Assembly: GCA_013397795.1 (NCBI GenBank)
Contig: VZTJ01001761.1
Location: 2,168,481 to 2,232,480, forward strand
DNA: 64,000 bases
Origin: Orthonyx spaldingii
Taxonomy: Eukaryota > Chordata > Aves > Passeriformes > Orthonychidae
Direction of reading: 5' to 3'
Part shown: piece by piece, positions 11,601 to 26,189 of the stretch
Numbering within the stretch: the first letter of the stretch is position 1
How the letters are laid out: the number at the start of each line of letters is the position of its first letter
Notes under the pieces: model-generated
Databases searched by the model: none
Told to the model about the DNA's origin: nothing
The model's input: only the letters and a program-made list of their open reading frames with translations
Program-made: the position numbers and the translations under genes

Positions 11601-14600
11601 TTCACCCAGCTAAAATCATTCCCAGTGCTACACCCACGGCGGCACAGCTGTGTGTGGTCACACTGGGAGACACGTCACGGAACAGATCCAGATGGGAACA
11701 GCTAGTCCAGATCATTTTTCAGATCATTAGACATTTCTGTTGGCAGCGAGACAGAGGGTGACAGGGAGACAGAAGGGACAAAGGAGGGTCAGCGGGGAGG
11801 AGTGAAAATGATGCTTAAATGGCATCATGCTCAGACAAGGGCACACAGGCCAGCAAAGCCTAAATGTTATCTTTAAGTCATTTGGCATTCCCCAGATCGC
11901 ACTGGAAAAGGGGATTTGGATTTCACAGGCACACAGGATTTTTCTTTAATATTGCCCACAGTCCATGTCCCTTATTGTCATCCTTATTGTCATTTTATTT
12001 CAGCTTTTGGCCTGGGAGCACACAGAATGTGTATATATATATATATTCATTCATGTACAAAATGAGCGATGAAGGTAGAAAACAGACAGGGTCAGACTAA
12101 AGTTTGCATCTTCTGTGGGTTACTCCAATAAATCTATCAATTTTTCTGGTAGGGACAATCCTTAGTTGACTGCAGTTCACATCACAGTGTTACTGCATGG
12201 CAGACGTTTGACTAATGTTGGAGCATGCTATAAAACACATGGGATGGTCACTTATTCCTTGTTTGAATATAACCCTACGTCACCAAGAAGAGAGAAGGGG
12301 GAGAAGGAGGAATCCACATTTCCATTGACATTGTGTGGCGCATTTGAACTGTGAGCCTTCCTCATACCTTGTAAGGTGAATTTTTAAGGATTCCAGTAAT
12401 TGAACAGCCTTTCTTCAGCTTTAAATAAAAATAAATCCAAGCTCCACTCTCTGCAGAACAAAATGTGAGAGAACACGTATTGTGCAGACACATCATATTG
12501 TACAGTGCTCCAACAGCTGTTGCCATAATTAAAAAGAGCAATATTTGAAACAGCAATAAAAATTACAAAAAAGTATTGAAAATATGACTTTTCACTGGTT
12601 TCATTCTGGCAGGCAGCCTCATGTGACACACCTGAAGAGTAATCAGCTGTTGCTTATCATTCAGCACTGAAGTTCTGGCATTCTGAGCTTCAGCAGCTCT
12701 CATTATCTTCATCTTCAGACTTTCACTATCCTTTATCTTTCTATGTTTTAGAAGTAGATGAAATGACTATCACACCAATACGCCTTTATTTTCTGATAAA
12801 GGAGCACTGCCTCCATGCTAGATAATATGAGTTGCTCATGCATCCCAGTAAGCATTTATTCTTTTATGTAAGATTTTAGGAAAAAGAATATTTTTTTAGT
12901 TATTGGATTAATATGTTGATTAAGTTTGTCAGAATAAAACAACAGCACTTGCTTTCATTAACAAATGAAAGATCCAGCAAGTCCTCACAGGCATTTAGTT
13001 TAGACTGATTGTGGATATTTTGCTGGCATGAGATCACATGAAAATTTTTGCTGCTCTGATGATAATCACCACATAAAATCTCAGATAACCGTGCCTAGAA
13101 AGCAAAATTACAGACTGAATTTTTTATTCAGCCTATAATCTGAAATTAACTGGCCTTCTGTTATTGTTTATGGACTACATTGTCCCATTGGTCTGAATGG
13201 CAGATTCCAAATATAAACATAAAAGTCTTTGTCTCAGGGAATTTGCAGTCTGCTAGAAGAGTTATCTTAGAAATGGTGAAATAAAGCAACCAGCAAATGG
13301 GGTTTCTTTTACTTATTCTTGTTTTTTAGCAATAAAACATCACCATAGCACTACTGGGAATTTGCTAAATTTTCATCACTACTAGGCAAACACCTCACTA
13401 GAGCATCTGAGAAATGACTACCATTAAAAAAAAGATATCTGGTAATTAAAGGCAATGATTAGCCCAACAAGTTGAATATGGCATTGTCAGCTAGCACTGG
13501 CTGGATTTAAGATTATTCATTTTAGATACCACAGGTTTCATATGTGATGTTCTTAGTTGCCACGGGATAATAGACTCTTCATTGAAAACCTACTCAAATT
13601 TTCCCACCTGTGAGTTCTAAATTAATCTAGACACAGTTTGTACTTTGTCTATATCATCCAATATGTATTATTCAACTAGAACCAAGGGCAATTCTCCAGT
13701 TCCTGAGAGTTAAGGAGACTTAACATGTCAAATTTTCTACTCAGTGCTTTACAATACAATCCCATTGCCATATAAATCACCAATAAATAATAACCTCCTT
13801 AACACTATCTTCACTTTCCATTAACCAAAATGTTCTTAACTTTAAATTGCAAAATTAAATAAAGGAATATTGCTCTATCTGACATTACCTGCACTGTTCA
13901 TCATTTCACTATTCAATAAAATAGAATGTAACAACAGGATTCAACCTGAAGATTCACAGTTAGAGAATTCTAAGCAACTTCTATGTTGCACTATTTCAAC
14001 TGGAAACAGGACAGTCTACAGATAAAATTTATATTTAAAAGTATTTCTAGGTACAACCACAATTTTATTTGGCTAATTATTTGGGAAATGCAGTTACTCT
14101 TTAGAAGTGTAAATCAGTAGTAGCTGTCTTTTTACACAATTGCTGTTGACATTTCTCTTACTTTTAGTAACTCTGCATCTATTTCACATATGCCAATTAT
14201 ATATAATGTGGGCATATTTGCAATGAATTATGATAAAAATGTCACCTAACAGCCTAGCAAAAATAAGGCAAATAACACAACTCCAACAACAAAAATACAC
14301 ATCAAAACCTTCAAATAGGACCACCACAAGAAAAAAACCAACCTAATGGCTAAAGAGCATTTGTTCAGGCCTGCCTCAAAGGCCAACAAACTCAGCTCTT
14401 TGATGACAGAAAGGATGCACGATTTATTTGTAAAGCAAGGTGAGAAACTTTAGCCATTGTCACTGCTTGTCATCAAAAATAATAAAGATGTGTTTTGGTG
14501 ACAAGTTTCTTAGATTTCATCTAGATATAACCTTTTCTAAGCGATGGCTTACTCATGGTGAGAATATACCTAATGGCAGCAGACCTTCCTTTGGTAATTT

Positions 14601-17600
14601 TTTTTTTAGTTTTCAAACATATAGCTCAAAAGAAATTTTTAAAAGACATAAATACCACAAAAAATTCATTGTTTACATAGACAAAAAAAACCCCCACATT
14701 TTTCACTTAATTTCCACTCTCTGTTTTTTTCCTTCTACATCTTCAGTGAAGTTATTCTGAGCTCCATCTCACTCCTGATAATTTGTTTTTCAATTGCATC
14801 CTTGAGTTTGCAGCTTCTGCATTTTTTTTCACTTCAGTTCGTAATGATGGTACAAAAAGTCCTTGCCTTGGCAGCCAAGGGTGCACCTGTATTTGTTAAG
14901 AGTCACAGTAGTTGCAGATGCTGTAGCCCAGGCATTCCCCAACTGCAATTCTCTTTGGCATCATTTATCCAGCCATGCAGTGTTAAGATAGGTGACAGTA
15001 GCTCACCCATTGCAAGGACCATTTCCAGCCTCGTGCTCGGTAGAGCATTATCAGTGCAAGCTGCAGTAAATATCCTTCATATGGCAGAGGATAATCAGAG
15101 CCTGTTTCACCCCATTTGTCACAGCAGAGTTGCAAACAGCAGTCGTTGGTGTCTGCTGGTGCAGTTTCAGGGGTGCACAGATGACTCAGGAATTCCTGCA
15201 GATTTTGAAAGCTGTGATGGAAGCTCCCATGTTTGCTCAAGATCAGCAAAAATGTACTCCCTTTGCACTGAATTTAAATTCCCAGAATTCCTCTGCCTTC
15301 AAAAATATCAACAGTGTTGCCTCTCTAAAAGGCACACAGACAACCAGTGGCTTGTCTATGTGCAAGCACCAAGCCAAAATATACTTTAGAATTCTAAGTG
15401 AATCTTTCCCACGTCTACATTTCAGTTTTCCAGTGCACTGGCAAGAAATAGATTTGCTGAACTCCAAAAAAGATCACTGTTTTCAGCAGTGACTGTAACT
15501 GTTTTAAGCCACCATTCTAGAGCTGGAGGACGAGCACAATAATTTTCTCACCTGCCTCCTCACTGCAAAGTTTGAGAAGTTGAGTTCGTCACAGTGATTG
15601 CTGCTTGGCTGGGAGCAGAGGCTTGTGCCTGAGCTCTAGAGAGTGATGTCATCTCTTTTTTCTTCCAAATGCGTTTTACTCTGAAAAAGAATTGGATGAG
15701 GAGTGACTGATTCAGTTTTTCTCCACTGCAGAGTCTTGCAACCCATATCCACAACCACAGACAGTGTGTTTGTGCTGGATGCACCAAGGTATTCCTCACC
15801 AGCCTCTGATACTATCAGTCATTTTCAAACTGGCTTCAGTAACTGACTGGCTAACGAGTAGATCTGTCTTCCAAAATAGTTTATTATACCAAAGAGCCCA
15901 GATAATCAAAGTAGTGGTTGAATTTTAAAATCACATCTGGACTCCTTCTCTAGACAACTTAATTCATTCCAATATAAAGTCTAGGACATGAATGTAAGAA
16001 ATGCAAAACACAATTAGGTTTTGGTTTTCAACACCTTTCCATTGTCTGCATTATGCTCTAAACTGATGCATGATTTACAAAAATGAGTAAAAGGCTCAGT
16101 CAAAATGCTCTTGGCAGATATTATCAGAAACATTGCTGATCCATTCAAGCATCACTTCCAAGCGGGCAACATCAAATACAACTATTCTGTAGCCAAGAAA
16201 GGAATTAATTCCATACTAATCTAAAGAAATGCTTCATCTCTAACTATGTCAAGCCTGGCAACACAGGTATTATGCCATCCCTTCAGCAGCTGCTGGATAA
16301 AGCCTCAAGCTATGGTGCCAAATTCTACGCATACTCCTCCCAAACAAGTCTCCTGGAAATGTTTGCCAATAGTAAACAGAAGATTGCAAATGGTTTTGAA
16401 GTCACCACCCCAGGAATGTTTCCATGTATCCCATGGGTTTATGAACGTGGCCTTTGCACAGAGTTCAATCAAAAACATTTATATTGGCAGATTTAATATT
16501 TCCAGAGCTGTTGGTACCTAACATCCCTGCCTATTCCAGAGGAGATGGCAGAGGGCAGGTGGTCTGCACAATGGTGATTTATTGCTGGATTGCTTTCAAT
16601 ATGACAACAAATTAATGTCTTTATCAGGTCATCTCATGCATGCACTACACCCCTGGTGTGGTCTGCTGGTCTGTAACCTGAGAGGACCCATCCCATCCCT
16701 AACCCTGCAGGTTTTCTCTGATGTTTAGTGTCCCCTGTTTACATCTTACAGCAATAAATTGCAAGTTTTCTTCACAACGTCTTAGATTTTTTTTTATATA
16801 GTCTTAAAAATACCAGCAGAAAAACAACTCCACTTACACAGTATCAGGTATTCTCCCAATCACCTCCTGAAGGCTACAGCATTCCCACACACACTGTTCT
16901 GGCACAGAAGGGAGCAGCAGCACAATGCCTTACCGAGAGGTCGATGGTAGAAGTTGCCTTCCTCTCCTGTTGCTGAATGACGGCCCAGCCTGTTGAGTGT
17001 TTAAATGCTGTTCACATTCCTCATTAACCTCATAATGTGACTTCCTAAAAAGCAGCACTAAATGTGCTTTAGGAGGTGACTTTTTCCATGTGTGACTGTA
17101 AAAACTGTAGTGGCTGAAGAAGTTGAAAACAATCAAATGAGCACAGAAGACTCAGGAGTCACACGATTTCTGAGGATCAGACTTCAGATCTGCTGACAAT
17201 GGTGTAAACTCAGGGATTACTCTTGCGAGAGCCATTCACATTTACAGTGGTGGGAGCTGTTAGTTGATGTGATGGAGGGATAATCACCACAAGCACAAAG
17301 GCCTGGAGGTGGGCAGAGCACAGTACCAAGCAGAGGAAGCCCTATAGCACCTGGTTCTGGCTACTGCCAGGGACCTCAGCAGACAACAGCCCAGCCATGG
17401 TTTGGGTGTTGGAGGAGTCTGCAGGAGCTGCTGTCACCAGACAGCCTTGTAGACTGAGCAGGGTTGTTGCCTCCAGGTGTTCAGGATTCATTGTGGGATG
17501 GGCATTTGGGAAATAGTGTAAAATTTACTGCAGGGTGTCTTAAAGGAGTCAGTGGGAATGTGTGAATCTTAGGGGGTTTTAAGCGTAAAGACCAAAAGCA

Positions 17601-17774
17601 AGAACAGGAGGGTGAAGGTTCCTTGCGAAGCAGCAAGCATGGAAAATACTTAAGTTGATAAAAAGAGACAGTTGCATGTGAACAGACTGTTGGTCATTAT
17701 GTTTGTTTGGTCATGCCCCGTTTTTCTTGTTAAATTGCATTTCTAACTGCTTTCCTGAGTGAGGGACCATGTTC
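8686..17774. other. Unique non-coding sequence with an AT-rich core
   Basis: About 9 kb without a recognisable gene. The part from about 12.8 to 14.7 kb is notably AT-rich with almost no CpG, the composition often seen in gene deserts and conserved enhancers. Open frames at 14802-15389 (+), 15130-15492 (+) and 16246-16521 (+) overlap one another in different frames and match no family that I know. Confidence 0.45.
12029..12047. repeat. (TA)n short microsatellite
   Basis: About eight TA dinucleotides in a row within an AT-rich flank. Confidence 0.85.
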
Positions 17775-17788
17775 TGTGTGCGTGTGCA

Positions 17789-17856
<68 letters not shown>
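17775..17856. repeat. (TG)n microsatellite
   Basis: About 40 TG/CG/CA dinucleotide steps, nearly all TG. The start is imperfect (CGTGTGCATG) and one TATG interruption lies inside. Alternating purine-pyrimidine DNA of this length can adopt Z-form and is usually polymorphic. The open frame covering it is an artefact of the repeat. Confidence 0.95.
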
Positions 17857-17859
<3 letters not shown>

Positions 17860-18093
17860 CAGCTGGAATCAAGCCATGGAGCAGAGGGCCCGTGTGTCTG
17901 GGTGCCAGTAACTGGAGAAATCAGTGTGTGTTTGTGTGCTTTTCCCTAGGGAACATTGGCACTGGGAGACTCCATGTAGGATAAGGGGTGTGGGAACCAG
18001 CTATGGGGAAGGCTGGATACCAGGGAGACACCAGAGGTCGGGCAGTCAGATACTGGCATGGCAATAGGCCTGCACAAGCTCTCAGAGGGGCCA

Positions 18094-18139
18094 GTGTGTG
18101 TGTGTTTATGTGTGTTTGTGTGTGTGTGTGTATGTGTGT
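18094..18139. repeat. Second, interrupted (TG)n microsatellite
   Basis: TG dinucleotides with TTTATG, TTTG and TATG interruptions, about 240 bp downstream of the first TG tract. The interruptions suggest it is older and more stable. The unique sequence between the two tracts shows no clear duplication. Confidence 0.92.
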
Positions 18140-21100
18140 CTGGCTGCAGAAACCAGACTGGAGCTGCAGACCCATCACTGCAGTCACATGAACGTCCTGG
18201 TCTCCAAAAGATCAGCCAAGAATAAATCAATGGCAGAGAGGCAGAGGTTGGGCAGAGCCCAGGACGGTGCCATGTGTGACCTGAGGACTGACATCCACCC
18301 CTTCCCAGCCATCAGCTCAAACCCCACGGCTGAGCTGGGCAGAGGGGGCTGCAGGCAGGTGGCTTGGCACAGCTCCACGCAGGAGGTTGTCACAGCTCCA
18401 CGTCACACGGGGCACAGCCTCTGCCTGTGCAATTCTTGCTCTCCCAAGACAGAAGGAGCAAGCTCCTGGAGCAGAGGTGGCCACGCAAGAGCAGCCCTGT
18501 GGTGGGACACACACGTGGGAGCTCAAGTGCTTTGCAGTATTGCACTGCCCAGAAACAGCCTGTGCCCACAGGGCACCCATGGGACCGTCACAGCCTGCCT
18601 GTCAGACAGTCTGATGGAAAGCCTGGAAGTGGCACAGCTGCTTCCAGGTGGACCATGCTGTGTCCCGAGGGTGTGGGCTGCAGTGCTGTTTCAGTTCCTG
18701 CCACACTGGACAGTGCACAGCTGTGGACTGAGGCCATTCTTCCACCTCTGGCTGTAGTGGCACATCTGTCTCCTGATTCAGGGGACCAGCAGGGCCAGCC
18801 ATCCTCATTTTGTTGGTACAAAACAGGACAGTGAGGACACAGGCCCTCAGGCTGCTCCTGTGCCATTATAGTGAAGCTGTGTACTTGCATTCACTTGTAG
18901 CTGGGGCACCGGTGCTGAATTCTTAATAAAACAGACTCTGATAGGTTGCAACACAGATGCAAACAGATGGCAGAAGGCTTTGAGCTCAGCTGATGTGAAG
19001 AGCTGTCAGAAGGAACTGGGAAGTGCTTTCCCTTTTCAGGGTGGTGGGACGGGGTGGCTCCGGGCGATGCCACACATCCTTGCCAAAGGCATCGCACCTT
19101 CCCACTGGTGCATCTGCAGCTCTGGCTTCCCAGGGAGCTTCCTTGGAAGCCAGCAAGTGGTATCTTTTAATACATGGAAGGTGAGGGGAAGCAGAATCAC
19201 TTCCTTTAGCAGCTGGCCTCGCTCCAGAACTGCAACCTGATCCAGGTCTCTGTTTCTAGCTCAGGAGTAGAGAGGGATTTTAACTGCCCTGGATTTTGTA
19301 TTAAATGAGCATGTTAGAAAATCCTGTACATATCTGAGAAACCACAAGTCTAGGTATTAAAAAAACATGCCTCCTTAAAACTTACGAAAGTAAGAATGTT
19401 CACCTTTGAGCTCCCAATTACAAGTGTTCGGGGGACAATAGAGCTGTGCAAGGAACAGGCAATTTGTAATTGGTTTAATTTATTAGGTTGTTTTTCTGCT
19501 CTCTGAATATCTATAAACCTGCTGCAACTGTTACATGCATTTGTTTATTCAAATACATTTGACTAACAGTATTCAGAAGCTTTGACAAGGTGGATTGATC
19601 ATAAGTAATCAAAATCTGAATAGTGTTGCACAGCTGTAATTTGCTAGGGGAAGAAACTTAATGGTTTAACAAACCTGGAAAGCACAGATGTACTTGTAGG
19701 TAGTAAAAGTTGCTTTCTATGTTTATTTTTGTGGTTTCAAAACTGATTCACAAAACCTGTGCCAGGGCAAAATTTGTTCCTATAGACACAGCAAGCAAAC
19801 CTTGAAGTCGGTAAGCATGTTCACTCAAACTGAATTCATTTAAAAACTCAGCCACTGTTTGCATACTTTTAATTACATACAAAGAACTGGCAGTGCAAGT
19901 AACAGAAAATTAAAAAATGCAAAGAGAAAAGTCATGCCTTAAAAATTAAGCTCCTTGTTCAAGCCCCAGTAGACAACATCAGAGCTCGTCCTGAAGAATA
20001 AAGAGAAGAAAAAAGAAAACATGAAAACAGTTCTCATTTTTCCCAACTTCCCAAGTTGCATCCAGTGAACTTTCTTTGCTTTGCTCTTGCTTTGTGCAGA
20101 CCACTGCTGTGATAGCAAAGCCATTTTCTTTGCCTGGAAAATGTGAATATTCCCTCTGAAGAGCACTTGAACCATAGCAGGAGGAAATACTGCAGGGAAG
20201 AGAGGTTTCTCTGAAACCAACCATAATGGATTCCTTTTCATTCCTGCGCTAAGGGACTTGCTTCAGAGCAGAAGAGTAGCCTGGCTCCTTCAGAGATTAT
20301 GTTCCCTGTATCAAATAGAGACTGAAAGCAGAAATATTTTTTCCTTGGGGTACCTGTCTCTGGTCCTCACGGGCTCTGCATTGCATAGGGCCAGGGAGGG
20401 TGAGGGATTTGTGGTCCAAGAGTTAAAGCAAGAGGAAAGAGAAATAGGACCCCTGGGTTACAGCCTTTGCTGTAACATAGAGGTAAATAGTCATTCAAAT
20501 AAAAACTTCCCTTTTGAATTATTTTTTCCATTCCCTACCAATCCCAGCTTATCTCCCCAAAATGGTCTTCACTTCTAAAATCAATTTATAACCGATCAGA
20601 CAGCTAAAATAGCTTCTTACAGTAGGTGTCTCTAGTCAATGACTGATTTGCATTAAGAAAGATATGACAGCCAAGTGTGAAGAGAAAAGAATGATAGTTT
20701 AATTTTAGAAAAATTCCACATTCATCTGAGAAATGATTACTAAGCACTGTGTATGTTCATATATAAATTACTTCTAAAAATGCAAAAAGATATTAAAATG
20801 CTAAATATTTTCTTGCAGTGGGAGCAGGAAGGCTCCAGATCAGATGCTGTGGCTTTTTGCGGGAAGGGACGGAGCAGACTCACATCCAGTGGCCCTGTGG
20901 CACTGACTGCGGCACTGGGCAAGGACAAGAGGAACAGCTCAGGGGAATAGGAGGAGAGGGACACAGGAGGAGAGGGAGGCTGAGAGAGAGAGGTCAAAGC
21001 ATCTTCCAGCCCCTCTAGGAAGGGGTGAGAAGCCTCATGCTCCACGTGTGTGAGCGCTGGGACACCCCTCCTGCCAGCTCTGCTTGGCATTAGACAGCCC

Positions 21101-24100
21101 TGGGGACAGCAGGGACATGTAATTATGGGAATGAAGAGTGAGGTTCCCACCTAGGCAGGCTGGGAGTGCCAGGCAGAGCTCTGGCTCCAACCTCTGTGGA
21201 GCCAAAGGCAGCTCTGAGCAGTGTGACACAGGCGTCAGGGGGACGTGCCAGGGAGCCAGGTGCCAGCTCCCGAAATAAGCCCTACAGCTTGTCAGCAGAG
21301 CTCTGTCATCTCTATCCAGAAAAAGACTAATAGTGGGCTGATGCCTGGCACTGACAAATTACCAGGTTGCAAGAACTGGGATTTGGATTGGCTGCTAAGG
21401 TTTGTTTCGGTTTTTTAAGTATCTCTTTGTTTTACCAGGAAAAGCTATTTTTTTTTTCATCTGCTCATGGTCCAAGCTGGCAAAAAGCAGCCTGGGATCT
21501 CCCACAGAGGAAGCCCAGACCCTGCCAGGGCCTGTGCAGAGGCGTTCAGAGGCAGCAGAGACCTCACTGCAAGATAAATTGTAGGCTCAGAGCCTAGAAG
21601 GGAAGAGAGGGAAAGAGTTGAGAGGTGAGAAAGGTGTGTAAGGAGGCAGAAAGACAACGAGAAGGTCACTGCAAGACCATTAGAGCATATATTATGTTTT
21701 TTACTAGATGTGTCTCATTTTTCAGTGTCAAGAAGGGAATGTGTATGCAGTGTTTGTCCCACGCTAACACACCCTGAGAGAACAGACATCAGTCACTGGC
21801 TGTGTCACGTTTTTATTAGCTAAGTTTCACAGAATCATCCCTCCAAGTAGGGAATAACTCCATGCATCACAGCTCAGGTTTGACAGGAACATTAAAGGCA
21901 ATATGTACTTTGATATATCAATCCAAATTTGTAGGCAGCAGAAGTCAGACTTGATGTAAAAAATTATTAAGATTATTTCTTATGAAAAAGTTAAGTTTGT
22001 GGCCCTCTAATGAAGATCTCACTATGTTACATAAAGTCTGTTTCAAACAACCCAAACTTGTGTTATCTGACATTTTAATTAGTTTCATTTCATTGCCTTG
22101 GATTCATCCTGTCTTCTTGCATTATACGTCCTAGCACATTTGACACTCTAATGTATAAGATCATTTTAGAAAGACAGCAAACTTTTATTAATGTTGACTT
22201 GGTTTCTACACACTAGAACTCTGCTGTTTGACTTATCTACTCTGCACATCGCTTGACTTCCCTGAAATGTGTCGGGAAACTCTCTCCTGGCTTCATTCAG
22301 GAGAAGAAAATTACTGTATAAGCAAATCACATGGAGGGCCAGATCTTCTAAGGATTTTTGCTCTTAAGAGACAACATAACAGGAACTTCTCTTCCCAAAA
22401 GAGTATAGCCACAGCTACCAGCAGAATGGCTCCAAGTTCCCTCACACAGACTTCTCAATGCATTTCCTACCAGGGGCAGGAATAAAGTAATTCTTTCAAA
22501 TATGGACTGGCTCAAAGACTGAAAGGCAACAGGAATCTCCTCAGCAGACTTGAGAGTTCAGCTCATTGAGAGCAGCCTGATTCCATCATCCCAGTACAAC
22601 TGAGCACAGTTTTTTGTGTTCTTTTGCAGACATAGCACTGTGTATGGGACTTCTTTGTCCCATGAAAATAACTTAAGTAGCCCTTAAAAAACTTACACCA
22701 TTGCAGCATGACACTGAACAATTTCAGTTCTTTCAAAAGCACTTTGAAACTGTGCAGAACTCAAGTGTTTCCCACCCAAGGGGCTAAAGAGTAAGTTGCT
22801 TTATTTTGCATAATTTTTCTAAAAATTTTAACAGATTTGTCCAAAACAGGCAAATATCAATGTTAAGCAATGCATTTTAGAAAACAATTTCACACACTCA
22901 CAGAGTGGTCAAAATACTACATAACAGAATGATTCCGTGGTAAAAGGATTATGCTAGCTTACACCAAAAGCTCTATGTCAAATTTAGGATTTAGGCATTC
23001 TGAGCAATAAATTTTAGAAATGGTGGGAAATTAAATTTTTCATCAGCAGTGCCAAAGGTTTACAGATGAGTTTGAGTCAATTGACTGAAATTGGAGTTGA
23101 AAAGTGCCATCCTCATCCAACTCCAATTTTCCATTGTTCAGGGCAGAGCCAGATTCCAGGAACTCAGCTCTCCAGTTTCACATTTGTTAAATCTGTGTTC
23201 TTAACCAGAGTGTATGGATTTTCACCCAGGACTTCCGTGCAACAGAACACTCTCACTGCCTCTGTTTCTGTTGATCAATTATAGCTGAAATTACATTCCA
23301 GTGCTTCTGAAAACAGCTCAGCTGGATGAAACCGAACAGGAGCCACGTGCCAGAAAATTCTTCAAAGATTTTTTTTTCCTCTCCAGATGAAACTAACAAA
23401 AAGAACACTTTTCCTTTCCTCCCCAGGTAGAAGTTTCTTCATTCACCATGTGGAGAGGAAATTAAATTATGTCTTTTCTTTTTAGATGGTTTGCTCTTTT
23501 TTCAGGGCTGCAGTAGGATTAGTTTGCTCCGGACCCCTGACCCCATTTTCTGTAGTAGGTTGGCAGTGCTGATTTAATGGGCTATGTCCCTGTGGGAAAC
23601 AAAGGAGCATCCCTGGGATGGATTCTCCCCACCGGGAGTCTCAGAGAAGGGCTCTCAGGCAGGAGAATTGATCCACTTGTCTCCATGTAAGTGCCCCAGG
23701 ATGTTAAAATGCTTTCACTCTTCAGTCTTCTGCTGCTGGTCAGAACAGTCTGTGTAAAAAATGCAGAATCTAAAGATCTGGATAATTAATTTTTGCTCCT
23801 TGTCTGAGAACACAGAAATAAGATAAGACCAGCTTAGGCCTAAACCCCATCAAAGAGCCCCCAGAGGTTTCTACAGGACACACACACAGAGCAGGACTGG
23901 CTGCAGGCTCAGGGAGGGCATCTCCATCATCTGCAAGGACTTGGAAATATAACACATTCCTTGCTCTACTCTATGTGTTCATATAGGGGGACAGACAAAG
24001 TCCCCTGCCATGGTGTGGTCCCTGCTGGGAGCCCAGTGGAGTCACTGCTTTGGAAGCCTCTTCCTCTCCTCCCTGGGGCTGCACTGTCACAGGCAGAGTA

Positions 24101-26189
24101 GAGGCTGAAAATCCAGCCCTGAACACCCCCCATGATCACCTTAAATGACTGTCTGGCACAGCCAAACAAACTTCTCCTTTGCAGGCACATCTGAGCAAAG
24201 CTCTGGACTTTTCCAATGCAAGGTGACATTCTGTTATTAATACGTGACTCCAGGAGCCAAGGCCCTGCAGGGCCCCAGCATGATCATGAGTGGCACCTGG
24301 CTGCATGAAAGTAGCACTGCTCTCCCATTTACCCAGCTAAAACCCAAATATTTACTCCCAAATTGAGCTGAGCTGCAGCTAGTCTGTACCAGCTGGTTAT
24401 CCCACTGAACAAAGAAAGGAGGGAAATGGATTTCTTCCTGTTTTCCTTGCTGGTCAAAAGATTAAAAGCAATATAGTTGTGTTGGTCCCTAGGTATTGTC
24501 TGATTAATATCCTGCTAGCCTGCTGGCAAATTGCCAGAATCCCTTCTCTTTAAATGAAAGACTGTTCCATGAGCTTAAATGGATTTTATTAGCATAACGC
24601 TAATAATTCAACACTTAAAACCCAGAGAAAATGTTAGAAGTAAATATAGGCATGCATTGCCTACTAAGGTTCCTTCCTTTTTTCTTTCTAGGTGGGCAAA
24701 GAACTGCAGTGCATCAGATATTTCACCACTACAGTCAGGTCAGAAGGGTCTAACTTTTACAGGAACGGGGTTAGGAAGCCAAAAGGACAGCAGCCCTGAG
24801 AAATTCCTTTTTCCCAGCAGCATCTAGAAACTTGTCCCTACTGGTTTTTAATGGGATTGATCAGGTAAGATGTAACACAGAGAAATCTTCTTCCCCTACC
24901 TTCAGGTTTCTTGGCCACTACCCGGACTTTCCCAGCTGAATCTTGTCTGCTGACCCATATATCACGTCTCTGTCTTGCCTAACTCTTCTAGCATGTTTCA
25001 CATTCATGACCATTCTGAATTCTCCAGCGTGTCAGTTCCTTTAGTTTTCTCTGTAGCAGAGGTTTGTAGCCAAGTTCAGTTTAGAAAACACCGGCACGTG
25101 GCTGGAGTCAGCAGCCCATAAGGTACCTGAGATTGCTGCATTTATTCCATGTTATTCATACATTTGGGAATGCAGCTATGGCAAGCCAAACTTTTGCCTA
25201 CTGTCTGCATCAGTCACTCATGTCAACAGGGATTTCAGGGGAGATAACTCCTCCCTGTCACCTCTAGCAATGGGTGCTTCCCAAATAGTGCTCCCTGAGG
25301 GACTGACATGCCACAGAAGAAGATAAATGTTCTGAGGACACTCACTAAAAATACCGAGTGTTAATCCCCCAATTAAAAGTCTCTGGAGGAGAATAATGAG
25401 TGATCTGCCAGCAGTTCTGTAGGTTTGCAGTTGTCTGATATCCCACATCTGGGAGCTACTGCCCTCGGGTAGCAGCTAATTGGCCCCAGTTACCACAGTG
25501 CCTCTCAGTCTTTAATGTATGTATCATCACTCCTGCTCAGTAAAGCAAAAAAGGACTGATTTCAGCTCGACAGACTTGGAGCTACATTTCAGAGAAAGCT
25601 GGGAACTGACTTTACAGTATTCTACTCCATGTATAAATCACAGAGCGAAGCAAAATCCAGGCCCTGACAAGCACTTTCTACCCAAGGGAGAAACTGGCTA
25701 CAGAGCTACAGAAGATGTTTCTTTGGGTCAAATACATTTATTTACAAGGACTGCAAAAGTGCCGCTTCTCTGTCAAAATCAAACAACCAGCATTTTCTTC
25801 ACCTAGCCCCTTTTGGCCAACATTGTAACAAAAAAAAAAAAGCTGTTGCAAGGCCTTTTCTTGAGCGAAGACCCAGCGATTGCTGTCTCCTCAGTTTTGT
25901 GTTACTTTCTGCCTCTGTTTCTGCAGAAGTCCTGTTCCTTCTCTGGCAGGCACACAAAGATCATTACCTCTCCCTCCAGGCCTTGCTCTTTTATTCCCAC
26001 AGGCCTGTGTAATTCAGCCTTTGTGGGAGCTTAAGAACTTGCTCCCATGGTTTTGGAGACTTGGTACAACCAGAGAGCCCTGTTATTTGCAAGGCTTATC
26101 TCTGAGCCCACCCACCGCCCCCTGCAATGCACCCAGGCTGTAGCAGTGCTGAGATATCTCAAGATATATATATTTTTTAAAGGCTCCAT
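18140..26189. other. Unique non-coding sequence, no gene recognised
   Basis: GC is raised around 18.2-19.2 kb and 20.8-21.3 kb, which lengthens chance open frames on both strands (for example 18098-18757 + against 18588-18890 -). None shows a family signature. The block around 19.44-19.56 kb is AT-rich and complex in the manner of conserved non-coding DNA, but conservation cannot be judged from one genome. Confidence 0.45.
24586..24606. repeat. Perfect 8-bp inverted repeat (TTATTAGC...GCTAATAA)
   Basis: TTATTAGC, a 5-base spacer ATAAC, then GCTAATAA. Such short dyads occur by chance, but each arm holds an ATTAGC/GCTAAT homeodomain-like core, so a dimeric factor site is possible. The symmetry is directly visible; any role is inference. 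Confidence 0.4.

Noticed and set aside
14802..15492. Two overlapping + frames (195 and 120 codons) and a minus frame
   Set aside because: Open frames on both strands at once indicate few stop codons by chance. No domain was recognised.
16272..16496. 74-codon + frame reading MPSLQQLLDKASSYGAKFYA
   Set aside because: The start looks vaguely like a DsrE-type fold peptide, but the similarity is short, the rest does not follow, and another overlapping frame is also open.
18335..18355. CTCF-like GCAGAGGGGGCTGC
   Set aside because: Only the G run fits; the 5' half of the motif does not.
18098..18757. 219-codon + frame
   Set aside because: Its start is translated TG microsatellite and the rest is GC-moderate DNA with frames open on the other strand.
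21825..21885. CACAGAATCATCCC, resembling a CR1 3' end on -
   Set aside because: Beyond about 12 bases the sequence does not follow any CR1 3' UTR that I know.
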